From assembly GCA_033065855.1 (NCBI GenBank), contig JAVXUO010001311.1:868001-932000 (forward strand): a stretch of 64,000 bases of DNA, in the 5' to 3' direction. Source of the DNA: Escallonia rubra (lineage: Eukaryota; Streptophyta; Magnoliopsida; Escalloniales; Escalloniaceae). The notes under the pieces are model-generated. The model was not told the origin of the DNA and made no database searches. It saw nothing but the letters and a program-made list of their open reading frames with translations. This document shows positions 1 through 11,345 of this stretch, piece after piece; positions within the stretch are counted from its first letter, which is position 1, and each line of letters starts with the position of its first letter. The position numbers and the translations under genes are program-made.

Positions 1-1238
1 ACCGATTGATATTATTAGGACTTAATTTTGACTATTGTATCCTTAAAATCACTCTCTATTATGAATTCAAAAATTCAAATATCTTAAAAACAAAAATAAC
101 ATACTAGATTTAAAAGAGAAAAAAAAATGATGCTACAATTGAAAATATTATCTTGGACTTATCGTGCAAAAAATGATGCTTCTTTGCGCCACCATCATCA
201 CAGAAACATGGCTTCCTTACTTGACGTATCATCACATTAAGTTTTCAGTGTGAAATAGAATTATAATGATTATAAGTGTTATTAAAGGTTTAAAATAATA
301 TTTTGGATGGGGTTCTTATTTCTTGATAATTTAATTTTTATATTACTAAGCTTTATATAATTGAAAAACTAATTCTAAAACTTTAATTGATTGATGAACT
401 AACTTATCATGACTTAATTTTGACTATTGTGTCCTTGAAACCACTATTTATTATGAATAGAAAATTTCATATATCTTAAAAACGAAAATAACATTACTAG
501 ATCTAGAAGAGAAAAAAAAAATGATGCAACAACTGAGAATATTATCTTGGATGGAGTTCTTATTTCTTGGCAAGTTAATTTTCATATTACTAAGCCTTAT
601 AATTAAAAAAACTAATTCTAAATGTTCTAAAACTCTAACTTATTGATGAACTAACTCATTAAGCTTAATATTGACTATTTTATCCTTGAAACTATTCTCT
701 ATTATGAATTTACAAAATTCAAATATCTTAAAAATGAAAATAATATACTAGATTTAGAAGAGAAAATAATGTTGCTACAATTGAGAATATTATCTTTGAT
801 TGGGTTCTTATATGTCTTGATAAGTTAATTTTCATATTACTAAGCCTTATATAATTGAAAAACTAATTTTAAACATTCTAAAACTCTAATTGATTGATGA
901 ACTAACTTAATAGAACTTAATTCTTACTACTGTATCTTTAAAACCACTCTCGAATATAAATATAAACATTCATATATCTTAAAAATGAAAATAACATATT
1001 ACATTTAGAAGAGAAAAGAAAAATGATGCTACAATTGAGATTGAAAAAAAAAATTATGTAATAATTGTTCAAAATTTTTTTTTTGAAATTATAAATTTTG
1101 CTTACCGTAATTGATGTAATGATTTGTTAATACAGTATAGTAACTTTTACAATCCTTTTGATAAAATAAAAAAATTGACGTTATCTTTTGGATGGAACGA
1201 CACAAACAACAAATGACTGTACAATTATTATTCATTAA

Positions 1239-1272
<34 letters not shown>

Positions 1273-2678
1273 CTTATTCATAAATTTAATAGTTGAAAAT
1301 GACTTAAGGCTATATACTAAACATGTAAATGTATGCAAATATTATTTTTAATGGGATCCCTATTTTTATGTTTATTTAATTTTACAGGAACTATATAAGG
1401 GCTATACGAAGAAACCTTATATAATGTGAAAACTAATTCTAAAACTTTAATTTTTCAGGATTTGATTTTGACTATCGTGTTATAAAAACTAACTCTCTCA
1501 TACCAAGACAAAAAACCATGTGTCTAAAAAATATAACTTATGGATATTTAGAAGATAAAAAATTATGTTACAGTTAATTTAAGTTTATTGTAATGTAATA
1601 ATGTATGTTTATTTACGCATAACATAGTCGTTTTGCAAAAAGTATTTATATACTATACAAAATCAATAATCAAATTACGGGATAATTTTTTTCTTTGATA
1701 AGACAGAACGATCAACAAAGTGGCTATATAAGCATATATGAGATTTTTCAAAAACAAATCACATATGTATTAGAAAAAAAAGGTGCAATCAAATTAAATA
1801 ATTCTTAATTACTATAATTGAGAATATTTAAAACCTTTAAGATGCAAAAATATTATATGACTATTGTATCCTTAAACCACTCTATAATATGAATTTATAA
1901 ATTCATATATCTAAAAAATGAAAATAATATTATCTTGGAGAGACTCTTATTTCTTGATAAGTTAATTTGCTATCAGTAAGCCTTATAGTTGAAAAACTAA
2001 TTTAAACATTCTAAAACTACGTTCTAAAACTCTAACTAATTAATGAACTAAATGATTAGGACTTAATTTTAATTATTGTATACTTAAAAGCACTTTCTAA
2101 TATGAATATGAAAATTCATATATATATAAAAATGAAAATAACATATTAGATTTAAAAGAGGAAAAAAATGATGTTACAATTGAGATTGAAACAATAAAAA
2201 TATTGTAACAATTAACTCATATTTATTTTATTTTAATATATACTTAGCGTATTGATGCAAAGATTTATCAAATATAATATATAGCTTTTAGAATCTTTTT
2301 GGTAAAATAAAAAAAATAACCATCTCTTTTTGGGTATTTCTAGACGACTAAAAATGACTGTCTAATTATTATTAATTAAAATTATAATAATGATAAAGCT
2401 TATTCATAAATCTGATAGCTAAAAAAGATTTAAGGCTGTACATTAAGCATGTTAGTGTATTTAAAGGTATACAAATATTATTCTGGATTTGATCCATATT
2501 TCTAAGTTTATCTAGTTTTGCAGGAACTATGTGAGGGGTTATATTAGAAAGCCTTATATAATTTAAAAACTAATTCCCAAAAAAAAAAATTACTAATTTA
2601 TTAGGATTTAAATTTGACTATTGTGTCCTTAAAACTAACTCCTTTATACAATCATAAAAAATCATATATCATGAAAAC

Positions 2679-2680
<2 letters not shown>
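1..2680. repeat. AT-rich degenerate repeat array
   Basis: No gene is visible. A unit containing a version of GACTTAATTTTGACTATTGT followed by a run about a Tyr/Phe-rich AT stretch and GAAAATAACATACTAGATTT recurs near 16, 411, 664, 912, 1459, 1855, 2050 and 2607. On top of this, 890-1600 and 2030-2690 match each other over their whole length (for example GCTTATTCATAAA at 1272 and 2399), giving a higher-order period of about 1.13-1.15 kb. A further piece (about 1660-1850) recurs at 8161-8370. The function is unknown. It may be a decayed satellite or an old stacked transposon. The pattern is seen directly; the origin is inference. Confidence 0.7.

Positions 2681-2752
<72 letters not shown>
2681..2752. 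repeat. Compound microsatellite (CT)n(CA)n(TA)n
   Basis: Uninterrupted CT, then CA, then TA dinucleotides. This tract is the left flank of the element cluster that follows. A matching TA/CA tract (about 8113-8147) closes the cluster, so the insertions appear to have split one microsatellite. Confidence 0.95.
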
Positions 2753-3978
2753 GGGAGCTGATCCATTGACAGCGCTGGCAAAATAAGACATTTTGCTAGC
2801 GCGATCTGGCCGTCCATCCTGAAAGATGGACCGCCCAGATCGCGCCTTTTCCGAATACTGTCAGTCGTCCGCGACACTATATCGCGGACGGACTTTTTTA
2901 CCTTTTTGCCCCTCCGCCCCGTCCGCTAAACTGTGTCGCGGACAGACTTTTTTTTAGTTTTTTTTAAGCCCGTCCGCTACATAATGTAGCGGACAAATTT
3001 TTTGACAAAAATGACAGTCTGTTACGTCCGCTACATTATGTAGCGGACGAGTAGACAGAGACTACTTTTTCTTTCTCTTTTTCGGTCCTTTCTGTCACTG
3101 CTCACGCATCATTTTCGGTCCTTTCTCTCACTGCTCACGCACCACTTCCGTTGCCTACTTCTGCCAGCCATGCCCCATTTTCCATTTTGATCAACGAAGG
3201 CGAAAACCCACTCTTTCACCTCAAGCAATTCTTGGAACAAGCTCTGTACCAATTTCCATTCTTTCATCTCAAAAGCCTTTCTTTTCTTTTCTTTTCTTTT
3301 CTTTAAGAGAGAAAGAAAAGAATGCGGGTGTTCGTGATGATAAGGGGCAAAAAACTGATGATCTTTTGGTGGAAAGCTTGCCCATTGATCAGAATAAGGA
3401 CGTAGTTCTTGACAGTGGAACTGAGGTTTTAGTGGGTTCAGGGGATTTGAGTAAAGGGTTTGGTGGGTTGAGAATCAATGAGGAAGAAAATGAGACATTG
3501 GCAGCTTCTGGGAGTTCGTATCCACCTCCTCCTCCAGTTCCGCCCCCAAAACCTTCTTCGCAGAATTCGGGGAGATTTTTGTCAGGTAGCTCAAATGCCA
3601 TGTGGATAGGATCGTCTAGAAGAGCAGCTGCATGGCCTGTTGTTTCAACTAGGAGTTCTCCAACGGGGTCTCGGCCTACTTCTCCCAAGTCTCATTCTGA
3701 AACTGAGGGCTACAACAGTGCAGATGAACAAAGCCCTTCCTTTGGATCCTCTTATGATGACGCGGTCAGTTCTTGCTACTCAATTCGCTTGATAACAATC
3801 AAATGGATGCCGTATGCCTCAAAATGGAAAATGGGGCATGGCTGGCAGAAGTAGGCAACAGAAGTGGTGCGTGAGCAGTGAGAGAAAGGACCGAAAATGA
3901 TGCGTGAGCAGTGACAGAAAGGACCGAAAAAGAGAAAGAAAAAGTAGTCTCTGTCTACTCGTCCGCTACATAATGTAT
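2753..3978. mobile_element. Fragment-capturing DNA element, copy A (palindrome-array ends)
   Basis: The left end reads GGGAGCTGATCC and is followed by several hundred bases holding four ~25-bp near-palindromes built from the half-site CGTCCGCTACAT or its variant CGTCCGCGACAC (about 2868, 2919, 2966, 3023). The reverse complement of the inner part returns at 3825-3978, making long inverted arms around an unrelated GC-richer insert (about 3190-3824). The outermost right terminus is not seen: the arm runs straight into a TA tract at 3977-3994. There is no transposase, so it is non-autonomous. The superfamily is uncertain, because target duplications cannot be read inside TA repeats; long arms and gene capture resemble Pack-MULEs. 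Confidence 0.75.
3320..3770 (+). pseudogene. Captured fragment of an OTLD1-like OTU deubiquitinase gene
   Basis: The open frame encodes an acidic stretch, a proline run (YPPPPPVPPPKPSS), then RRAAAWPVVSTRSSPTGSRP, TSPKSHSETEGYNSADEQSP and SFGSSYDD. From memory this matches the N-terminal low-complexity half of Arabidopsis OTLD1 (OTU-type histone deubiquitinase), whose corresponding part has PPPKPSS, RRAAGP, SSRSSPTGS and SENEGYNSSDE. The homology stops just before the catalytic OTU domain (the DGNCLF region), which is absent. No ATG starts the frame: its first in-frame codons run in from the element arm. It lies between the inverted arms of element A, so it is a transduplicated host fragment and not a working gene. 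The assignment rests on recalled similarity. Confidence 0.7.
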
Positions 3979-3994
3979 ATATATATATATATAG

Positions 3995-5553
3995 GGAGCT
4001 GATCCCTTGACAGCGCTGGCAAATGGAGTTAAGTTGCCAACGCAATCTGGCCGTCCACGCGCGATCTGTGGACGGTCCAGATCTTTTTTTTTGCACTTTT
4101 TTTAAGTTCGTCCGCTACATAATGTAGCGGACGATTTTTTTGACAAAAATACCCTCAAACTTAAAAACAGCCCATCCGCTACATTATGTAGCGGATAGTT
4201 TTCTGACATTTTTTGGTCTGTCCTTTCTCTCATCCGCTACATTATGTAGCGGATGGGTTTTCTTACATTCTCTCTCTCTCTCTCATTTTAATCCTCTGAC
4301 TTCTTTTCCCCTCTCTCTCTCTCTCTCTCTGTCTCTGTCCTTTCACATGGCTGAAAAGAGAAACGGCCGCTGAACCCATCACCACCACCACCACCGCCGA
4401 ACCCATCACCCACAACCACCACCGCCGCTGAACCCATCACCCACAACCACCAAAACTCTGCCACCGCCGCTGAACCCATCACCCACAACTCCCAAGTGCG
4501 GTGGAGTTGCACTCTCTGGTGCACACCGATCGCCTTTCGTGTGGGGTGCCCGCGGGCTCACTCTATCACCTATCAAACACTGGCCAGGTTCTGGCGTCGA
4601 ACAACGGCTTGGTTTGCTGCAAGAACACCGAAGACCAGACTTCACTCTTTCTCTGCAATCCCGCTGCCCAGACTTGGGTTTCGATACCCATGCCAGACTG
4701 CGTAAAAGACAACAACAGGAGCTTCCATGTTCTGTTGCAATGCAACGAGGGGTGCTCTGAGTTTCCTGATCATTACGTGCCATTACCACCCGTTTTACTG
4801 GCCATATATCGTGGCCTACGAAACCAATGCCGTCGTCGAGAACTCACCGCACTCATGACACCGTGCCGCGGTACCGACAAACACCGGCGCAACCACTGCC
4901 CGCTGTACCGACAAACACCGCACCTCCGGGAAAGCCACGGCGCCGCTGTACCGACAAACACCGGCGCAACCACTGCCCGCTGCCAACGCAGCTCTGCCAC
5001 AGGCCCAAACACCGTCCAGCTCCCGATCTGTGCCACCGCGATCTGGAGCTTGGATGGTTGGCGCAGATCAGCACGGAGCTCCTCGCGACGGTGATGCTAG
5101 TGGTCACAACCTCCAGATCTACTCCAGATCCGCCCCACCGTGATTGGCCGCAGCGCCATGGCCACCATCGCCGATGTCGCATCGCCATCTCTTTAGGCAG
5201 TGAGAGAAAGGACTGAAAAAGAGAAAGAAAAAGAGAAGGAAAAAGTAGACTCTGTCTACTCGTCCGCTACATAATGTAGCGGACGTAACAGACTCATTTT
5301 TGTCAAAAAATTTGTCCGCTACATTATGTAGCGGACGGGCTTAAAAAAACTAAAAAAAAGTCCGTCCGCGACACAGTTTAGCGGACGGGGCGGAGGGGCA
5401 AAAAGGTAAAAAAGTCCGTCCGCGATATAGTGTCGCGGACGACTGACAGTATTCGAAAAATGCGCGATCTGGGCGGTCCATCTTTCAGGATGGACGGCCA
5501 GATTGCGTTGGCAACTTAACTCCATTTGCCAGCGTTGTCAAGGGATCAGCTCC
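3995..5553. mobile_element. Fragment-capturing DNA element, copy B
   Basis: It begins GGGAGCTGATCCCTTGACAG after a TA tract and ends in the inverted form (GGGATCAGCTCCC at 5541-5553) before another TA tract (5554-5577). Near-palindromes with the CATCCGCTACAT/CGTCCGCTACAT half-site stand at about 4106, 4170, 4230 on the left and 5260, 5310, 5362, 5416 on the right. The right arm is mosaic: its outer ~55 bases match the left arm of B, its inner part matches the left arm of A. The insert holds an F-box gene fragment and a short tandem repeat with the unit TACCGACAAACACCGGCGCA (about 4870-4980). No transposase is seen. Confidence 0.75.
4501..4800 (+). pseudogene. Captured fragment of an F-box-associated domain gene
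   Basis: The plus-strand frame reads LYHLSNTGQVLASNNGLVCC, then KNTEDQTSLFLCNPAAQTWV and SIPMPDCVKDNN. The pattern 'ASNNGLVCC...LFLCNPAAQTWVSIPMP' is the hallmark start of the plant F-box-associated (FBA-type) beta-propeller region, as in At5g49610-like proteins. The F-box itself and most of the propeller are missing. The frame continues after about 4800 into GC-rich repeat DNA without family features. It lies inside element B, so it is a captured exon piece and not a gene. Confidence 0.65.
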
Positions 5554-5579
5554 CTATATATATATATATATATATATAT

Positions 5580-8113
5580 GGAGCTGATCCGTTAACCGTG
5601 CGGGCAACTTAGGTTAAGTTGCTCGCGCGATCTGGCCGTCCACGCGCGATCTGTGGACGTTCCAGATCTTTTTTTTTGTGCATTTTTTTAAAGTCAATCC
5701 GCCACATAATGTAGCGGACGGTACTTTTGACAAATATACCCCTCGTCCATGCAAGTAATGGTGCTACAGTTTTCATCTGCTACATAATGTACTATATTGT
5801 TCTTCATTTTCTTGTTCTTACGTGCTCTTCTAGTTTCAGTCCCACAAATCAAAACAAATCCATTATTGCTGATGCCCACAAATCCGTTCAAACCACCACC
5901 ATCTTCACCTAATATCAGGCCACCATTCAATCTGCAGAAATAGTAGCAAAAAAATAAAAAAATAAAATCCACCACCACCATGTAACAATATCTGCCACTG
6001 TGACCGATCAGGCCACCACCACTTCAAATTAACCCTTTACTGTAAAAAGAGAGGAAGAAAGAACCCCAACCACCACCACTGTCATGTCAACACCCATCAT
6101 CTGAACCTCTGTCGGCCCCCAACCACCACCATTAGAAGCTCTACCGCCCCCAACCATCACCATCCAAAGCTAAAACAGACCTGGATCTAAGTTTTATTAA
6201 TTTAGATAACATCCTGAGAAAAACAAGTTGGAAGAAAATTTTGAGAAATGCTTTGAATCAGTTAGAAGATATCTGGAAAACAATCTTTAAAATAGTTGGA
6301 AGCAATCTGGCACTCTTGCCATTTATAGTGGCGACAACGGTGTCGAGATAGCGGCGACAGTGCTGCTACTAATGTTGTCCAATCTCTGACAGAAGTTTTT
6401 GGCGATGATGGGGTGGGTTGTAAGGGAGATACGACAGTACCGAGACGGCGGGGGCGGCGGTGCTATACCCCTTGCCTCTCTCTGGCCGACGGTGATAGAA
6501 GTGGGTTGAGGGGAGGCAGAGTTCATAAGAAAGCGAGATGAAGAGATGAAAGGAAGGCGAGATCTTATCTTCTTTAGGATAATTACTTTGCCTCAGGTTT
6601 AGGTCGTCCAGCCGTAGTTCCAGTGGCGGAGCCAGGATTTCACCCCAGGGGGTGCTAAAAATATATCGAAATTAATAAATTCTTTTATAAGTAAAATGGC
6701 CAAAAAAAAAAACCAGAGTGCGTTTTTCAATAATACACAAAAAATACGAACAAGCATCCAAAAGGTCTTATTAAATTTCATCAGAGTCACTAAAGACTCT
6801 TTACAGTACAAAACAAAACGAATACAAAATAGATATTTCAAAGTTTACAAACGGAAGCACTAAATAACTACTCATCGATGAGGTGCCGAAGATTGGTAGC
6901 GCTTGATAATAACCTCATTCCCAATAGCTTTGAAGACATTTTTCTCCATGTAACAAACCAAGTTATCATTCAACCGACCATTCAACTAAATCGCACATTC
7001 AATCTAATTGGTCACATCTTCCGTCAACAATCTCAATAATCACACGTTAAATTCAATTGGGTCCCATCCTCCGTCAACAATCTCAATAATCTCAATCAAT
7101 AATCATAATTCGGAACTCAGATAATCAATAATCACAATCAATAATCAATAATCTCAATAGTCATCAATCTTCAATCAATTCGGAACTCAGATAATCAATA
7201 ATCAATATCCACTTTATTTTGGTCTTTCAGCTCTAACAGATTCAAACCTTAAATTATTGAATTTCTATTTCGGATTTGTAGGTGTTGAAGGTTTAGACTG
7301 CAATGATTAGTTGATTACAGTAATGAGTTGCAGAGTTGTAGAGATGCATCACGGTAATTGGCAAGATCAGTGGTGAAGAGTGGAAAAAATAAAGTAATCG
7401 GAATTCGGAACATACCTTTGTTGCCGATTCACCCACCGGTGGTGAAGACCGAAGAAGATTGGGAGCTCAGAGCCGTTAGCGCCGGTGGTCCGGTGAAGTG
7501 GAGTGACCAGAGGACAGAGCCACGAAGGTCTTCTTCTTCAAAACAAACAAGATGCAGCAGAGGTGGCCGTCCGTCGGCGTGTAGCGGTAGCGGCGGCCGG
7601 CGTAGATCTACTGATCTAGAACCAGATCTAGATCCAAACGCCCTGTCGCGACTCGCGAATCGCTCAGACCCAGCTGATCGTGGCTCGCCGCTGGCCGTGT
7701 CGTCGTGGCTTCGGGCTTCCTGGCTGTCGACTGTCGTGGGCTCTATATATATAATTTTTTTTTCAAAATCTGAGGGGGTACATTAGCCCCCCCTCGTACA
7801 AGCGTGGCTTCGCCCCTGCGTAGTTCATAGGAAAGAGAGATGAAGAGATGAAAGTGATGGAATCGGTTATGTGTTTGATTTATATTTCGTCCGCTACATT
7901 ATGTAGTAGACGAACACTTTAATTTCGCAATCAATTGCGTCGACGAGGGGTATATTTGTCAAAAGTACCGTATGCTATATTATGTGGCGGACGGACTTTA
8001 AAAAATACAAAAAAAAAAAGAAAAAGATCTGGATCGTATATAGATCGCTCATGGATGGCCATATCGCGTAGACAACTTAACCTAATTGGCCGCGCGGTTA
8101 ACAGATCATCTCC
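5580..8113. mobile_element. Fragment-capturing DNA element, copy C, with hAT insertion
   Basis: The left end GGAGCTGATCCGTTAACCGT (5580) and the decayed inverted right end (AGATCATCTCC, about 8103-8113) are flanked by TA tracts. Subterminal near-palindromes of the same half-site occur at about 5695, 5778, 7888 and 7967. The left 110 bases match those of element B (GCGATCTGGCCGTCCACGCG region). The interior 5800-6580 is CCACCA-rich and I recognise no gene in it. A hAT element (6621-7818) was inserted later. It is more diverged than A and B, so probably the oldest of the three. Confidence 0.65.
6621..7818. mobile_element. Non-autonomous hAT element (Tip100-like ends)
   Basis: The left terminus CAGTGGCGGAGCCAGGATTT and the right terminus (reverse complement CAGGGGCGAAGCCACG) are imperfect inverted repeats of the CAGGGGCGGAGCC type, which I recall for Tip100-like hAT elements. 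Exact 8-bp target duplications CGTAGTTC flank it (6613-6620 and 7819-7826), the length expected for hAT. About 1.2 kb long with no transposase. The interior has AATCAATAATC-type short repeats (about 7080-7200) and a GC-rich open stretch (7358-7786) with no recognised domain. Confidence 0.9.
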
Positions 8114-8160
8114 TATATATTATATATATGTACACACACACACACATAACATAATAATTG

Positions 8161-8370
8161 CAAAAAATTATTAATTTATTATATAAGATCAATACTACAA
8201 TTACAGGACAATCTTTTGCTTTGATAACACCATAAAATAATCAAAATGATTATATCGCATAAATGAGATTTTGAAAACAAATTACGTATGTATTAGAAAA
8301 AAGGTGCAATTAAATCAAATAATTATCGATTACTATATTTGAGAACGTTTAAAACCTGTAAAATATAAAC
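8161..8370. repeat. Copy of the 1-2680 repeat array
   Basis: This stretch matches about 1660-1850 (shared TATGTATTAGAAAAAA, GGTGCAAT, GAGAACGTTTAAAACC-like words). With the split microsatellite it shows that the repeat array continues on the far side of the inserted elements. Confidence 0.65.
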
Positions 8371-8604
8371 ATATATCTATATAATTATACAAATAAACAA
8401 TTAACTAGTCCGTTTTTGTATAGGGCCTTGCGATAAATGAAATGACTTTTTAAATTATACTTAATTAAATTTTCATGAAAAAAAAAACTCTGAGTGCACT
8501 CAGAAGATATAAAAACTATGACTTGGCGACAGGTCATTGAAGATGCAGAAAATAATTCAAACACTTCAAAACAAGGACAAGGCATATTCATCAATTTAAT
8601 TTTA

Positions 8605-8632
8605 CTAGTACAGAGCACGTGCATTGCACGTG
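8605..8632 (-). mobile_element. Helitron-type 3' terminus
   Basis: Read on the minus strand, a short palindromic hairpin (CACGTGCAATGCACGTGC) is followed 7 bases later by CTAG and then T, the layout of a Helitron 3' end (hairpin, then CTRR, inserted between A and T). The element would extend to the right, but I could not identify the 5' TC end. Confidence 0.5.
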
Positions 8633-9911
8633 AATATAGTCAAAAGTAATGTTTGAGGTGATATTATTATCTTTTTTGGAATCAAAATAACGTAATTCAA
8701 TTATGTTTTTATTTATTTTATGACTTATTTTAGAAAAAAAATGTATATTTGATGTTGGCAATTGTAATCAGTTCAATGTTTGGAAATATTCTTTGTAGGC
8801 TTTTGGATTGAAGAAATGTTTGATGGTATTGCTGAAAATAAAAGCAAATGGAGAAAAAAAAAGAATGAATCTATCTATTTGTTTTTATAATCTGTTAAAT
8901 TGATTTGTAGTTAAGATTTGTAATTTTCAAGACCAGATTTTGCATTTCATCAATAAGAAATGCAAAACATCCGATCTTTAATTGCAATAACTGAACATAT
9001 TTTCTTTTCAAATTGGCACCATATTTAAGCCTTGTTTTTTAATGCATATTTAGCTCTTTTTTCATTTTTTGCTTTTCCAACAATTTTTTGTTTCTTAATT
9101 AATTTTCACGTATTTCAGTTTCTTTATTTTGTGTTTCAGTTTTTCAATTGGGGCTAACCTAAAAATGCAAGAAAAATAAAATCACAATTCTCATTAATCA
9201 ATTCAATAACTAATCTTTATTTCATTTTGACCAAATTAAAATGAGAATAATAAAAGAATTTCTTTGTTCTGTTTTTCTTTCTCATCACACTTTTCATTTT
9301 CCAATGTATAGAATAGATTCATTAATATTACCCAATAGTTTTTTAATTTCATATTTAGAAGGAAGTGATATAAGAAGGGTAAGAATGTAATATATATATA
9401 GTCACACACACACACACACATTTTTTTTCAACCACTTTTTATTTCCCAATGTGTGAATGTAGGTTTAGATTAATTAAATTCATGACCTAATGTTCATTAA
9501 ACACATTAGAAAAAAAAATTAATTAGGGAAGGGTAGAGTTGTCATTATAATAACTAACAGAGGACAAAATCAGAAAAGATTACATAAATAGTCATTAATA
9601 ATAGTATTTATGAACATGTAGGATTGTTATTGGAGTGATTAACGAGGGGCGAAAATGGAATAAAATGATTTATAAGATTCATACTTTTAATATAAGAAGG
9701 GTAATAATGTAATTGACGTAACTAACAGAGGACATAATCGTCCAAAAATAATTTACAACATTCATTCTTTTATATGTAGTATATAGATTATTACTGGCAT
9801 CTTACAAGAAGTAAAAAAATACACGCGCGCGACCGCCCACACACGCGCACACACACATTATGTGGTCGTTCTGTTAAATTTATTTTTGCAGATAATAATA
9901 TTTTATTTATA
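8633..9911. other. Intergenic AT-rich DNA
   Basis: No gene recognised. It contains (CA)n runs at 9402-9420 and a CACGCGCGCG/ACACGCGCACACAC tract at 9822-9857. A short phrase (TATAAGAAGGGTAA...GTAAT, then ACTAACAGAGGACA) recurs around 9369, 9560 and 9697, suggesting decayed tandem or dispersed repeats. The left part may belong to the Helitron whose end is at 8605. Confidence 0.6.
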
Positions 9912-10290
9912 GGGGAAAGTAGAGAATGATCCCCTTTACTTTACACGTTGTGCGTTTTGACCCCCTCCACTTCAAACTTAAGCACTAAACCCCCTCACAA
10001 TTTAAGAAAATGGGCACAGTTAACTGACCATAACAGATCTTTGTCAAATGTCTTTTTTATCCTTCCCATATAACCCTTAATTTTTCCAGAAGACTGCCCA
10101 AACCAGCAATCTCTGCCTTCTCTCTCAAAACCAGAGATAACCCCTTCATCTGCTTCATCTTGCGCCTGTTCTTCTTCATCTTGCGTTTGTTCAAGGCTCT
10201 TCTCTATACATCCAATTCCAAATCAATTTCCAGGGTTGAAGATTATCAGTACAAATTCCCCCAAAGACCAAAGAAGGTTCATAGAGAGAA

Positions 10291-10555
10291 ATGGAGGACA
10301 AGTACGAGAAGCTGGAAAAGTTAGGCGATGGCACATACGGGAAGGTGTACAAGGCCACCGGCCAACTAGTCGCCTTCAAGAAGACGCGCCTCGAGATGGA
10401 CGAGAAATGTGTCCCTCCCACCGCCCTCCGGGAGGTCTCGCTCCTCCAGATGCTGTCCCACTCCCTCTACGTCGAGCTCGTCGACGACAAGAAGAACGAC
10501 AAGCCCCTCCTCTACCTCGTCTTCGAGTACCTCGACACTGATCTCAAGAAGTTCT
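10291..10555 (+). pseudogene. Captured 5' part of a CDKB1-type cyclin-dependent kinase gene
   Basis: Starting at an ATG, the frame encodes MEDKYEKLEKLGDGTYGKVY, KATGQLVAFKKTRLEMDEK and CVPPTALREVSLLQMLS, ending YLVFEYLDTDLKKF. The P-loop (GDGTYGKV), the ATP-binding lysine (AFKK) and especially PPTALRE, the B1-class counterpart of the PSTAIRE helix, identify plant CDKB1. Compared with the family from memory, a few residues are lost after VYKA, and after SLYV the usual VRLLCVEH segment is missing. The catalytic HRDLKPQN loop, DFG and the whole C-lobe are absent, so no active kinase can result. About 90 bases upstream of the ATG look like a host 5' leader. The GC-rich codon use contrasts with the AT-rich surroundings. 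After LKKF the sequence becomes T-rich, probably captured intron. Confidence 0.88.
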
Positions 10556-10849
10556 TCTTTTTCTGTTTTCTCCACCAATCTAATGACTCTTTTTCTCTCT
10601 CTCCCCAACACATATAAGATATGTGTCGCAGCACCAGCCAGCCTCCATCGCCGACGACCCTCCATTCCACCGCCGATACCACACACAACCATCGAGGCCA
10701 CCCATTTTCCTTCACGAGTCTGGCATAATTAGTTTGAAACAAGAATCCCAAGCCGAAGATCCCCAATTTGAGAAATTCAGTGAAGACAACAATATACAAA
10801 AATCCAATTAAAAATCAAAAACTGCTTTTCAAATTTTAAAATCCAGGAT

Positions 10850-11345
10850 ATTGTCGGCGATTGGTTACAGCGGCTTGTGACGGTGGCCGGATTTTGACAG
10901 TGTGATGGTGGTGTTTGTCTACGCCGGAGATGGTGGGTGTGATGGAGGATGCGGTGGCTTGTAACGGTGGCCGAATTTTGCCGAACAGTCGCGAAGATGG
11001 TGGTCTATGGTGGCCAGTGATGGAAGTTGGTCTACAGTGGAAGGTTGGGGTTGCGATGGTAGCTGCGCTAGCTTGTGACAGTGGAAGTTGGAACGGTGAG
11101 TGTGTTGCTGTTGGTGATCTACGGTGGGACGGTGAGTGTGTTGCTGTTGCGGAGGGAGGTTGGGGCGTTGATGGGTGACGGTGGGTGTAATGCTATTGCG
11201 GCATGAGGTTGCGACAGGAATGACTGTTTATGGCGGTGGGCAGTGGCTGCGATTGGTGGTCTAAGGTGGCTTGTGGTTGTCTACGGTGGAAGGTTGGGGC
11301 GTTGATGGGTGACGGTGGGTGTGTTGCTGTTGCGGCAGGAGGTTG
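10850..11345 (+). repeat. GTGG-rich minisatellite-like DNA in the Pack-MULE
   Basis: A phrase GGTTGGGGCGTTGATGGGTG followed by ACGGTGGGTGT and TGCTATTGCGGC/TGCTGTTGCGGC occurs at about 11158 and 11293, with weaker forms at about 11044 and 11100. The frames through it are low-complexity and I do not treat them as genes. Confidence 0.6.

Noticed and set aside
4288-4524. Gly/Val-rich minus-strand frame
   Set aside because: Product of a GGTGGTGGT-type repeat within element B.
10291-10555. A working CDK gene
   Set aside because: Only the N-lobe is present, it has internal losses, and it lies between Mutator-like arms.
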